Positions 1-6,529 of a stretch of DNA of 13,688 nt are shown here, in pieces. Made by a program: the position numbers and the translations under genes. This stretch comes from Phycisphaerales bacterium. GTDB lineage: Bacteria; Planctomycetota; Phycisphaerae; Phycisphaerales; UBA1924. Under the pieces are notes generated by a model, which was given only the letters and a program-made list of their open reading frames with translations, ran no database searches and was not told where the DNA came from. Each line of letters starts with the position of its first letter. Within the stretch, counting starts at the first letter, position 1. Location of the stretch: the NCBI GenBank assembly GCA_019747615.1, contig JAIEQQ010000028.1, forward strand, positions 1 to 13,688, in the 5' to 3' direction.

Positions 1-547
1 CCGGGTGATAGAGCGCGGTGCCGTCGTCGCCCTCGAAGCGGCCGGTGGAGACGCCGCCGATCGGGACGCCGCGCTTGGGCATTCGCTCCATCAGGTGCTG
101 GCGCAGGTCCAGCGGCATTGGCTCGATCACCGGTGGGGGAGGGGGTGGCGACGGGGGGTCGCCGCTGGCGGTCGCCGCGAGCACGTACACGCGATTGACG
201 GTCTTTTTCTCAACACGGCAGACGGACACGCGCCGGATCCGCGCTTCGGCCAAGAGCTCGTTCCGCAGAATCGCCGGCGCGATCCGCTCGGCCGCGATCG
301 CGAGGGGATCGGGCCCGCCCGAGTCGCCGGGGCGTGTTGGGCTGGCCTCGGGTGCCGCGGGCGACTGATTGATGATGAGCTCCGCCGCGACGCTCAGAAT
401 GGCGGTGGCCAGCGATCTTCTGTCTTCCTGGTCTCGCGCCATCGCCTGGCGGCTGAGAACGTGCGCGTACGACGCGGTGAGCACCACGCCGCCAAGGGCG
501 ATGCAGGCGATGAGGATCGCGAGTTTGTGCCAATAGCGCAGCGTCAC
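1..547 (-). CDS. Membrane-anchored sensor-like protein, N-terminal part (runs off left edge)
   Basis: An open frame of 182 codons reads leftward from a GTG at 547 to the window edge, so the C-terminal part is missing. No ATG lies in frame between the GTG and the preceding stop, which is also the DUF1501 stop codon, so GTG is the best start although no clear Shine-Dalgarno precedes it. The N-terminus starts MTLRYWHK and has one hydrophobic helix at about residues 8-30. An alpha-helical stretch (about 33-60) follows, then a strand-rich segment (about 103-125, RIRRVSVC...VNRVYVLA) and a proline run at about 131-139. This layout of signal anchor, helical linker and extracytoplasmic strand-rich domain resembles sensor kinases, cyclases or phosphatases, but no catalytic domain is visible, so the function is open. 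It lies 81 bases downstream of the DUF1501 stop on the same strand and may be co-transcribed with it. Confidence 0.6.
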   Translation of the reverse strand, partial: MTLRYWHKLAILIACIALGGVVLTASYAHVLSRQAMARDQEDRRSLATAILSVAAELIINQSPAAPEASPTRPGDSGGPDPLAIAAERIAPAILRNELLAEARIRRVSVCRVEKKTVNRVYVLAATASGDPPSPPPPPPVIEPMPLDLRQHLMERMPKRGVPIGGVSTGRFEGDDGTALYHP

Positions 548-628
548 GACCCGAGCATACCACGCTGGCGGAGTGCGATGCGACCGATCTCGCTGAAGCG
601 GCCGATGGCTCGGAGCGGGTGGCGTCGG

Positions 629-1954
629 TCAGACGGTCTTGAGCACGTCCGCGGGCTTGTACACGCCGTCGAGGATGGCCTTGCTGTCGGTCTTGAGCCA
701 CTTTTCCAGCACGCTGGCATAGACGGTGCGGAAGTCCACGGTGTACTTGAGGTCGCCCTGATCCAGGTCGGTGAGCGAGGGGTGCGGGTTGAGCACGCCG
801 GGCTTGACCATCGGGCCGGCCAGGAACATGGGGGCGGCGGTGCCGTGGTCGGTGCCGCCGCTGGCATTCTGGCCGACGCGCCGTCCGAACTCGCTGAAGC
901 TCATGGTCAGGACGCGTTCGTCGTTGCCCTGGGCCTTGAGATCAGCGTAGAACGCGCGGAGCGCGCCGGAGAAGAAGCGCAGCAGGTTCGCGTGTCGCCC
1001 GTTCTCGTTGCCCTGGCCCGAGTGCGTATCAAAGCCGCCCAGCGAGACGTAGTAGACACGGGTCTTCAGGCCCGCGGCGATCATGCTGGCGACCATCTGG
1101 AGCTGGCGGCTGAGCTCGCCATCGGGGTAGTTCACGCGGGCCTTGGTGGCGACGGCCTTGCGAATGGTCGCGCTGCTCACCTGCGCATCCAGCGCGGTGC
1201 GCGTCAGGAAGCCGGCGTTGCTGTCCGGGTCGATGCTCGCGCCCGCCTCCGCCGCGGCGATGCGCGCGTACGGATCGCCGAGCTTGTCGTTGACATCGCG
1301 CCCCGTCCAGCGGAAGAGGTCGGCGGACTCGAAGCTGATCGGGATGATCACGCGGCCCTTCATCGCCAGCGGCGCTTCGCGCCCGATCGCGATGCCCACC
1401 TGCGGGTTGGCGTCCTTCTTGATCGTGCGCTCGGCGGTGCCGGATTCGCCCTTGCCGAAGCCGCAGCATTCGGAGTCAAAGTAGCGCCCGAGCCAGCCGT
1501 CGCCGCTGGCGGTGGTGTCGGCGGTGTGCCAGATGTCCATGCTCTTGAAGTGCGAGCGGTTGGGGTTCGGATAGCCGACGCCCTGGATGACGCTGAGCAT
1601 GCCCTCGTTGTACAGATCGGCGGCACCCGTCATCGACGCGTGGAACGCCACGTCGCTCTTGCTGAGCTTCAGCACCTTGTCGGCCTTGAGGCCGATCGAC
1701 GGGCGGGCCTTGGCGTACGCGCCGTCCATGTACGGGATGACGGTGTTGAGCCCGTCGTTGCCGCCTGAGAGCTGGATGACCACGAGCACGCGCTCATCGG
1801 GCACGCCGGCGATACTGGTGAGCCCGTTCTTGGGGGCCATCGCCAGGGCCGAGCGGGTGATGAAACTGGGGAGCATGACACTGGCGCTGGCCAGCACGAG
1901 CCCCGACCGGACAAACTCGCGACGAGTGAAGGCGTTGAGGATGTCGTGGGACAT
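629..1954 (-). CDS. DUF1501 family protein, Tat-exported
   Basis: The protein is 441 residues. It opens with a twin-arginine signal (TRREFVRSG at about 10-18) followed by a hydrophobic stretch to about residue 40, so export in folded form is expected. DUF1501 hallmarks follow: LSGGNDGLNTVIPYMD near 62-77, GGFDTHSGQ near 306-314, and FSEFGRRVGQNASGGTDHG near 353-371. DUF1501 belongs to the alkaline phosphatase/sulfatase-like superfamily, and the Asp, His and Thr residues in these motifs occupy metal-site-like positions. The biochemical role is not established. The ATG at 1954 is supported by a GGAG seven bases upstream. The gene follows a DUF1800 gene on the same strand, the usual arrangement for this pair in planctomycetes and some proteobacteria, where a role in the cell envelope or in export has been suggested but not shown. 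Confidence 0.9.
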   Translation of the reverse strand: MSHDILNAFTRREFVRSGLVLASASVMLPSFITRSALAMAPKNGLTSIAGVPDERVLVVIQLSGGNDGLNTVIPYMDGAYAKARPSIGLKADKVLKLSKSDVAFHASMTGAADLYNEGMLSVIQGVGYPNPNRSHFKSMDIWHTADTTASGDGWLGRYFDSECCGFGKGESGTAERTIKKDANPQVGIAIGREAPLAMKGRVIIPISFESADLFRWTGRDVNDKLGDPYARIAAAEAGASIDPDSNAGFLTRTALDAQVSSATIRKAVATKARVNYPDGELSRQLQMVASMIAAGLKTRVYYVSLGGFDTHSGQGNENGRHANLLRFFSGALRAFYADLKAQGNDERVLTMSFSEFGRRVGQNASGGTDHGTAAPMFLAGPMVKPGVLNPHPSLTDLDQGDLKYTVDFRTVYASVLEKWLKTDSKAILDGVYKPADVLKTV

Positions 1955-1966
1955 GGGGAGGCTCCT
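1955..1966 (-). promoter_or_regulatory. Ribosome binding site and leader of the DUF1501 gene
   Basis: Read on the minus strand, the bases before the ATG are AGGAGCCTCCCC. The GGAG element sits seven bases from the start codon, good spacing for a Shine-Dalgarno site, and supports the start at 1954. The 9-mer GGAGCCTCC recurs at exactly the same distance in front of the DUF1800 gene. Confidence 0.65.
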
Positions 1967-1982
1967 AGGGAAACGAGAGGCA

Positions 1983-2012
1983 GAACGTGAACGCGAACAT
2001 GAACATGAAAAG
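1983..2012. repeat. Hexamer tandem repeat (GAACNN, five units)
   Basis: The plus strand reads GAACGT, GAACGC, GAACAT, GAACAT, GAAAAG, a 6-bp periodic array between the DUF1501 start and the DUF1800 stop. It is non-coding in the likely gene arrangement. The last unit is degenerate. Confidence 0.7.
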
Positions 2013-2060
2013 GACGGGCGCTGGTGAGATTCGGTGGCTCGGCGAGGTTCTGGTTCTCAC

Positions 2061-2088
2061 GATTGCCGATTGCCGAATCCCGATTGCC
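2061..2088. repeat. Heptamer tandem repeat (GATTGCC, four units)
   Basis: The plus strand holds three exact copies of GATTGCC and one variant, in the order GATTGCC, GATTGCC, GAATCCC, GATTGCC. A degenerate GACCGAT follows and runs into the DUF1800 stop codon. The array sits in the 140-bp gap between the two DUF genes. Its 7-bp period and GANTGCN pattern resemble the array between actA and actB. Confidence 0.75.
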
Positions 2089-2094
2089 GACCGA

Positions 2095-3663
2095 TCAGCA
2101 CAACTGATACTCCGGCATCGCAGTAATCAGCAAGAGCAACTCAGTGATCGAGGTCGCGGGGTCTTTGCCGCGTTGGGAGGCCATGAAGCGGTCCAGCTCG
2201 GCGCGACCTGCCGGCTGCGTGCGGCCGATGGTGAAGCGGAGGATCGCGTCTAGCGTGGCGCTGGGGTTGTTGTCGCTCATCTCCGGATAGGCATCGCGGA
2301 GCTGCGCGAGCATCGCGCCGGTGTCGAAGCGGTCTTCGTTTGCCAGCGGGTCTTTGCCCTCGGGGCGCTTGCCGGTGAGCAGGAAGACCATGAGGTTCTG
2401 GCGCACGAACATCGTCGCGGTGTTGATCCACGCGCGCCCGCCATCCCAGCCCTTGACCGACGGCGGGAAAAAGATGTCCTGGCCCATGCGGCCCATCGCA
2501 TCGCACACACGCGACAGATCACGCACCGGCGTATTCAACGCGCGGACCGCGCCGACGACGAGCTGCGTCGGGCTCTTGATCTGCTCGTTCCGCAGGCTCA
2601 TCTCGTAGAAGTGCTGGCTGGTGAACAGGCGCTTGAGCACCGGGCGCAGCTCGTATCGCCCACCCAGGAGCTGGCTGGCCATCTCGCCGATCACACGCTT
2701 CGCGGCGTCGTCCAGCGGCTTCCGCCCGCAGGGGAAATCGTTGACGAAGAAGCGGTAAAGCTTGGTCGCGACGAACTGCGCACACTCGCGCTTCTCAAGG
2801 ATGACCTTGACGAAGTCATCGCCGTCCATCGGGCCGCTGCGCCCGAGGATGGTCTTGGGGTTCGGATCGTGGTTGTTGCGTTCAAAGGCGAACGCGTCGT
2901 CCTTGAAGGTGAAGCCGGTCAGGGCGCGAGCGCCCTCCTTGATGTCCTTTTCGGAGTAGTTGCCGACGCCGAGGCTGAAGAGCTCCATCAACTCGCGGGC
3001 GAGGTTCTCGTTGGGGCGGTTCTTGCGGCTGTCGTTGTTGTCCAGGTACGCGATCATCGCCGGATCGCGGATGATGCCAAAGAGCAGATCGCCGAAGTTC
3101 CCGGCCGCGTGCTTGCGGAGGAACTGGTTCTGCTTGAGCATGTGGAAGCTGTCTTCGACGGTGCGGTAGCTGGTGGCAAAGTGCCCGTGCCACAGGAGCG
3201 TGAGCTTCTCTTCCAGCGGGCGGGGCGACTCGATCATGCGAGTCAGCCACCAGTGCTGCACCTCGCGCATCTGGGCGCGATCGTCCTGCTCGGCGTTCTG
3301 ACGCATCACGCGGATCTTGGCCAGCGCCGTCTCCTTGTCTACGCCGTTGGCCATCCGCCGCGCCGCTTCGGCTTCCTTGCGCTGCTCGGCGGTGGGCGGG
3401 CCCATGATGTCCGAGCGGAACTCCGGATCGCGCTTGTCCCAGACGACCTTCTCGTAGTCCACGAGATAGTCCACCGACTTGATGAGCCCCCAGCCGACGA
3501 GGGTGTTGACCTGAGAAGCGGTGCCGCCGAAGCCGGCGCGCCAGAGCAGGTGTCGGGCCTCCTCGAAGCCGAAAGACTTGGGGTTCAAGGTCGCCAGCGT
3601 GTCGCTGATGCGATTGGGCAGTGCGGCGGGGGCATCGTTTCGCGTGGAGATCGTCGGCTGCAT
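2095..3663 (-). CDS. DUF1800 family protein
   Basis: The protein is 522 residues from the ATG at 3663. A longer in-frame reading back to 3768 exists, but the GGAG seven bases before 3663 and the family-like N-terminus favour the shorter form. DUF1800 hallmarks are visible: ARHLLWRAGFG near 36-46, LLWHGHFATS near 156-165, NENLARELMELFSLGVGNY near 218-236 followed by DIKEGARALTGF, and PPSVKGWDGGRAWI near 400-413. No signal peptide or membrane helix is evident at the chosen N-terminus, unlike the exported DUF1501 partner. The molecular function of DUF1800 is unknown. The family very often lies directly upstream of a DUF1501 gene, as here with a 140-base gap, so the two products probably act together. 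The gene looks intact. Confidence 0.9.
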   Translation of the reverse strand: MQPTISTRNDAPAALPNRISDTLATLNPKSFGFEEARHLLWRAGFGGTASQVNTLVGWGLIKSVDYLVDYEKVVWDKRDPEFRSDIMGPPTAEQRKEAEAARRMANGVDKETALAKIRVMRQNAEQDDRAQMREVQHWWLTRMIESPRPLEEKLTLLWHGHFATSYRTVEDSFHMLKQNQFLRKHAAGNFGDLLFGIIRDPAMIAYLDNNDSRKNRPNENLARELMELFSLGVGNYSEKDIKEGARALTGFTFKDDAFAFERNNHDPNPKTILGRSGPMDGDDFVKVILEKRECAQFVATKLYRFFVNDFPCGRKPLDDAAKRVIGEMASQLLGGRYELRPVLKRLFTSQHFYEMSLRNEQIKSPTQLVVGAVRALNTPVRDLSRVCDAMGRMGQDIFFPPSVKGWDGGRAWINTATMFVRQNLMVFLLTGKRPEGKDPLANEDRFDTGAMLAQLRDAYPEMSDNNPSATLDAILRFTIGRTQPAGRAELDRFMASQRGKDPATSITELLLLITAMPEYQLC

Positions 3664-3665
3664 GA

Positions 3666-3674
3666 GGAGGCTCC
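3666..3674 (-). promoter_or_regulatory. Ribosome binding site that decides the DUF1800 start
   Basis: On the minus strand GGAGCCTCC lies two bases before the ATG at 3663, placing GGAG seven bases from the start. It is identical in sequence and position to the leader of the DUF1501 gene, which argues for 3663 rather than the upstream in-frame start at 3768. Confidence 0.65.
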
Positions 3675-3716
3675 GCAAAGATCGTTGCCGAAATGCTGGA
3701 CCGGAGATCAACGCTG

Positions 3717-3730
3717 ACTCGGGACCGAGT
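3717..3730. promoter_or_regulatory. 14-bp palindrome upstream of the DUF1800 gene, possible operator
   Basis: ACTCGG-GA-CCGAGT is a perfect inverted repeat with 6-bp arms, 53 bases before the DUF1800 start codon. A further copy of the half-site ACTCGGG lies at 3744-3750, 27 bases away. Position and symmetry fit a repressor site, but no regulator is known and chance cannot be excluded. Confidence 0.3.
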
Positions 3731-3968
3731 ATTGCCAAAAACAACTCGGGCCGACATGAACCCGACACGCCGCGGCCGCCCAGGCGGGCACCCGGCCGAA
3801 CCGAAACGACAGCCCGCCCACGGTTTGGGCTGGCCAGTCATCCCAAGTTATCGGGTGAATCCCGTCTCCGGTTGCGAATCATGCCAGAATCGCGACATCG
3901 TCGGGCTACTCCAGCCGCCATCCCCCGCCAGCCCCCCGCCACACCTCGCGCGCCGTGAACGTGGTAGT

Positions 3969-5450
3969 TCAGGGCTTGGCCATCGTGTTGATCGCCGCCA
4001 TCCGGCGCGGCCACACCACCGCCAGCACCGCCAGGGCCAGGAGCAGCGCCCCGTTCGCCTGATGGATGGTGCGAACGAGAGCCTTGATCGCGACTTCGGT
4101 GGTGATCGCGTCGGCGACGGCCAGCTGGTCGGGCATCACGATCGCCGGCTTGTTCGCCCCGGTCATGACCAGCAGCAGCGCGACCCAGCCCAGGACGAAC
4201 TGGAAGCCGACGCTGTGAAGCAGGCCGTGGCCGAGGGTCTTGTAGACCCGCGCCTCGTTCTTGCGGCGGAGCATCCACATGGCACAGGCCACCGCGAGGC
4301 CGACGACGACCAGCGAGAAGACCACGTGTGTCCAGAGCGCGTGTTTCTGGCCCAGGTGGCGGTAGAGCGCGCCCATCACGAGTTGGATGAATATCGCGAT
4401 CACCAGCGCGATGCTGCCCTTGGAAATGAACCCCAGCGGCTTGTTGGATGCAACTCCGGGCAACGGATCCGGGCGGGGCCAACCGAGCGCGGCGAAGGCG
4501 ACCAGCAGCGCGAAGAAGGCCTGGGCGAGCACCCCGTGGGCGACGCCCCAAGTCTGCGGGCCGGCTTGCACGCCGTGGGCGATGCCTTGCTGCACGCGCG
4601 CGGCGCCCAGCAGGCCTTGCGCGATCACCAGCGCGAGCACGACCAGCGCGAACCAGCGCAGGTACCCGGTGCGGCCGGCGCGGTGCGTCGCAAACGTCGA
4701 GATCGTCAGCAGCACGCAGCAGACGCCGATCATCGCGCCAAAGAGACGATGCGAGTGCTCGAGGAAGATCCGCGTGTCCCCGGCCATCAGCGAGATGGGA
4801 TACAGGAACATGTTCGCCCCGTACGTGCCCGGCCAATCCGGCACCGCGAGGCCCGCGCCGGTGGAGGTCACCATGCCGCCCAAGGCCAGCAGCGGCACCA
4901 CCGCCACGCAGGCGATCGCACTGACGCGAGCATTCCAGACGCCAGCGCTCTCAGCGACCGTGTTTCGGCCCTTGGCCAATCGCGAGCCGATGAGCCCCGC
5001 GATGACACCCAGCACGGCACACAACGCGATGAAGCACACCACGATGAGCCACGCATCCGGGCGCAGGCCATCGGCGCCCGGTGCCGCGGCGACCTGCCCG
5101 TTCACCTCGACCGTCGCGGTGATCTTTGAGCCCAGGATCAGCAGGTTGATCGCGCCGACCAGCAAGCCCGCCAGCAGACCGACGACCACGCCACGCCGCG
5201 CCGGCACGCGGCTCAGCGCCATCGTCATCACCACCAGCATCAGCGAGAGCAGCAGTGGCCCCGTGATGCTCGGCGGAAACCACGCGTGCGTCGCGGGCAT
5301 GTGGGTCAGAAACCAGGCGATCCACATCGCGACGACGGCGGTGAGCGCACTGGCGAAGATCGGCCCGAGCCAAGGGCCGTCGGCGCTGGTGGGGATCCAA
5401 GGATTGGAGGACTCGGATGACACGGGTGAATCGTAATCTGTTTGGGTCAT
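3969..5450 (-). CDS. ctaA: Heme A synthase (CtaA/COX15) with extra N-terminal membrane domain
   Basis: CtaA oxidises the C8 methyl group of heme O to give heme A for aa3/caa3-type terminal oxidases, in the cytoplasmic membrane. The protein is 493 residues, while CtaA/COX15 proteins usually have roughly 300-400. The COX15 core starts near residue 172. It contains GGMVTSTGAGLAVPDWP (191-207), the ExxH motif EHSHR (231-235), AHG (304-306) and, in the second half, QLVMGALYRHLG (356-367), WTH (373-375) and TIHQANGA (461-468). His234, His305, His375 and His463 match the expected four heme-ligand histidines of the two four-helix halves. Before the core lie about 165 residues with roughly four hydrophobic helices (about 30-50, 63-80, 88-108, 133-155) that do not belong to the COX15 fold and that I do not recognise. 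The gene is divergent from the act operon. No ctaB is in the window. The ATG at 5450 has only a weak ribosome binding site. Confidence 0.9.
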   Translation of the reverse strand: MTQTDYDSPVSSESSNPWIPTSADGPWLGPIFASALTAVVAMWIAWFLTHMPATHAWFPPSITGPLLLSLMLVVMTMALSRVPARRGVVVGLLAGLLVGAINLLILGSKITATVEVNGQVAAAPGADGLRPDAWLIVVCFIALCAVLGVIAGLIGSRLAKGRNTVAESAGVWNARVSAIACVAVVPLLALGGMVTSTGAGLAVPDWPGTYGANMFLYPISLMAGDTRIFLEHSHRLFGAMIGVCCVLLTISTFATHRAGRTGYLRWFALVVLALVIAQGLLGAARVQQGIAHGVQAGPQTWGVAHGVLAQAFFALLVAFAALGWPRPDPLPGVASNKPLGFISKGSIALVIAIFIQLVMGALYRHLGQKHALWTHVVFSLVVVGLAVACAMWMLRRKNEARVYKTLGHGLLHSVGFQFVLGWVALLLVMTGANKPAIVMPDQLAVADAITTEVAIKALVRTIHQANGALLLALAVLAVVWPRRMAAINTMAKP

Positions 5451-5737
5451 AAGTAAAAACCCCGCGTTGTACGGTCGTTATCAGGATTTTGAATTGATTA
5501 TCTACATCTCGTACGCTCAGTTGCGGTCGCTGACCGAAGTAGACTACGCTGTAGGAAGAATAATTGCGATGGGGCGAGAAAGCCGCCGGAGATTCTAGTA
5601 CCTTTCGACCGGTGTTGATGGTTCGGTTGGGTTGTGTGGGCGGGCGCGAGGAATCGTTGTCGAGGTTCCCGTGAGCGCGGGCGGCGTGGTGTTCGGGTGA
5701 GTTTTTAGACCAACGGGTCGAATGCAGGAGTTTGATC
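5451..5737. promoter_or_regulatory. Divergent ctaA / act operon regulatory region
   Basis: These 287 bases separate two divergently read units and should carry both promoters. The part near ctaA is AT-richer than its surroundings (about 5484-5508). On the minus strand it includes GATAAT at 5502-5497, one mismatch from the TATAAT -10 consensus and about 47 bases from the ctaA ATG, but no good -35 accompanies it. Small inverted repeats cluster next to it: CGGTC-GCT-GACCG at 5524-5536, GTAG-A-CTAC at 5539-5547 and CTAC-GCT-GTAG at 5544-5554. For actA no convincing sigma-70-type pair is visible; TTGCGG at 5521 with TACGCT at 5545 is only a weak candidate. No gene is seen in this interval. Confidence 0.5.
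5726..5730 (+). promoter_or_regulatory. Ribosome binding site that decides the actA start
   Basis: AGGAG ends seven bases before the GTG at 5738. The in-frame TTG at 5732 is only one base from it, too close to be served by this site, so GTG 5738 is the preferred start. Confidence 0.75.
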
Positions 5738-6436
5738 GTGTCAACCATCTTTCCGAAGTGGACCAACGCGTTGCCGACCTTGCTCGCCGGCGGCGGCGTG
5801 ACGGGCCTGGCGCTCGTGGTCGGCACGATCTGGTACACGTTCACGCCGAAGTTCTGGGACGTGGGCTACATGCCCAAGCAGCCCGGCGGCGGGTTCAACC
5901 ACCAGATCCATGCCGGCAAGCTCGGGCTCGATTGTCGCTATTGCCACACAAACGTTGAGGTCTCGCCTGAGGCGAACATCCCCAGCGTCGCGTCGTGCTA
6001 CGGCTGTCACGCCGATGGCCGACTGGCCAAGCTGGCCACCAGCGAGGATCACAAGACCAAGACCGCGTTCGTGCGCGAGGCGTATGCCGCCGACGAGCCG
6101 ATCGAGTGGCGGCGCATTCACAAGCTGCCGGACTATGTCCGCAACTTCCCGCACCATTCGCACGTCGCCGCGGGTGTCTCGTGCATCAGCTGCCACGGCA
6201 ATATCGCCCGTCAACCTGAAGTCTGGCAGCACGAGCCGCTGAGCATGGGCTGGTGCTTGGAGTGCCATCGCAACCCCGATCCGCACTTGCAGCCCAAGGA
6301 CAAGGTCACGCGCCTGTTTGATGTCGAAGACCGCCAGCAGCAGCTCGGCCTCTCCGGCTTGGCGGCTGCGGGCGCGAAGTTCTACGAAGAGCGGAAGATC
6401 CACGCACCGGAAAACTGCGGCGCGTGCCACTACTAG
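5738..6436 (+). CDS. actA: Alternative complex III pentaheme cytochrome c subunit ActA
   Basis: The protein is 232 residues from the GTG at 5738. A single hydrophobic helix (about 14-34) anchors it in the membrane with the rest in the periplasm. Five CxxCH heme-c sites follow: CRYCH (66-70), CYGCH (87-91), CISCH (149-153), CLECH (173-177) and CGACH (227-231). Several further histidines, including the HHSH stretch (139-142), could be distal heme ligands. Five hemes, an N-terminal anchor and position before a Fe-S/molybdopterin-family fusion gene identify it as ActA. In ACIII, ActA passes electrons from the ActB Fe-S clusters toward ActE or directly to the oxidase. It is the first gene of the operon. 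The unusually long 176-base gap to actB contains a large hairpin that starts three bases after the stop codon. Confidence 0.93.
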   Translation: MSTIFPKWTNALPTLLAGGGVTGLALVVGTIWYTFTPKFWDVGYMPKQPGGGFNHQIHAGKLGLDCRYCHTNVEVSPEANIPSVASCYGCHADGRLAKLATSEDHKTKTAFVREAYAADEPIEWRRIHKLPDYVRNFPHHSHVAAGVSCISCHGNIARQPEVWQHEPLSMGWCLECHRNPDPHLQPKDKVTRLFDVEDRQQQLGLSGLAAAGAKFYEERKIHAPENCGACHY

Positions 6437-6438
6437 GG

Positions 6439-6529
6439 AGTGCGGAGCGACGAGTGCTGAGTGCTGAGGAAGGGCAGATCGGAAGACGGCGGTTCGATTC
6501 TCAGCACTCATTGCTCATCGCTCAGCACT
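6439..6529 (+). repeat. Long imperfect hairpin made of 7-bp repeats between actA and actB
   Basis: The left arm (6439-6470) and right arm (6498-6529) are complementary over 32 positions: 26 Watson-Crick pairs, three G-U pairs and three mismatches (at 6444, 6451 and 6457), with a 27-base loop. The core, GAGTGCTGAG at 6459-6468 against CTCAGCACTC at 6500-6509, is perfect. The left side from 6438 to 6472 is a heptamer array (GAGTGCG, GAGCGAC, GAGTGCT, GAGTGCT, GAGGAAG) and the right side carries the same period in reverse orientation. No T-run follows, so it does not look like a standard intrinsic terminator. A role in transcript processing, stabilisation or attenuation is inference. Confidence 0.8.

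Larger units (their letters stand above)
3664..3968. other. Intergenic region between ctaA and the DUF1800 gene
   Basis: These 305 bases lie between the ctaA stop and the DUF1800 start, both read on the minus strand. Open frames cross the region on both strands, but none resembles a protein and none has a plausible start with a ribosome binding site, so I see no gene. It contains the palindrome at 3717-3730 and GC-rich inverted repeats around 3770-3835 (for example CAGCCC ... GGGCTG). No hairpin followed by a T-run marks an intrinsic terminator for ctaA. Confidence 0.5.

Noticed and set aside
5..1768. Long open frame on the plus strand opposite the DUF1501 gene (587 codons)
   Set aside because: It is antisense to a clear Tat-exported DUF1501 gene and a sensor-like gene, has low-complexity Ala/Arg/Val/Gly composition and no family motifs. 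High GC makes such frames common.
2611..3717. Open frame of 368 codons on the plus strand opposite the DUF1800 gene
   Set aside because: It mirrors the DUF1800 coding frame and its translation lacks any recognisable domain.
3877..3892. Possible sigma-54-type promoter on the minus strand (TGGCATGATTCGCA)
   Set aside because: The GC of the -12 element is two bases too close to the -24 GG, a spacing that sigma-54 promoters do not tolerate.
3693..5129. Open frame of 478 codons on the plus strand across the ctaA region
   Set aside because: It is antisense to ctaA, whose membrane helices and histidine motifs are unmistakable; the translation is His/Arg/Gln-rich shadow sequence.
5726..5740. Similarity to the 5' end of bacterial 16S rRNA (GAGTTTGATC)
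   Set aside because: Only about ten bases match and the following sequence is the actA coding region with five heme sites, so this is coincidence with the actA ribosome binding site and start.
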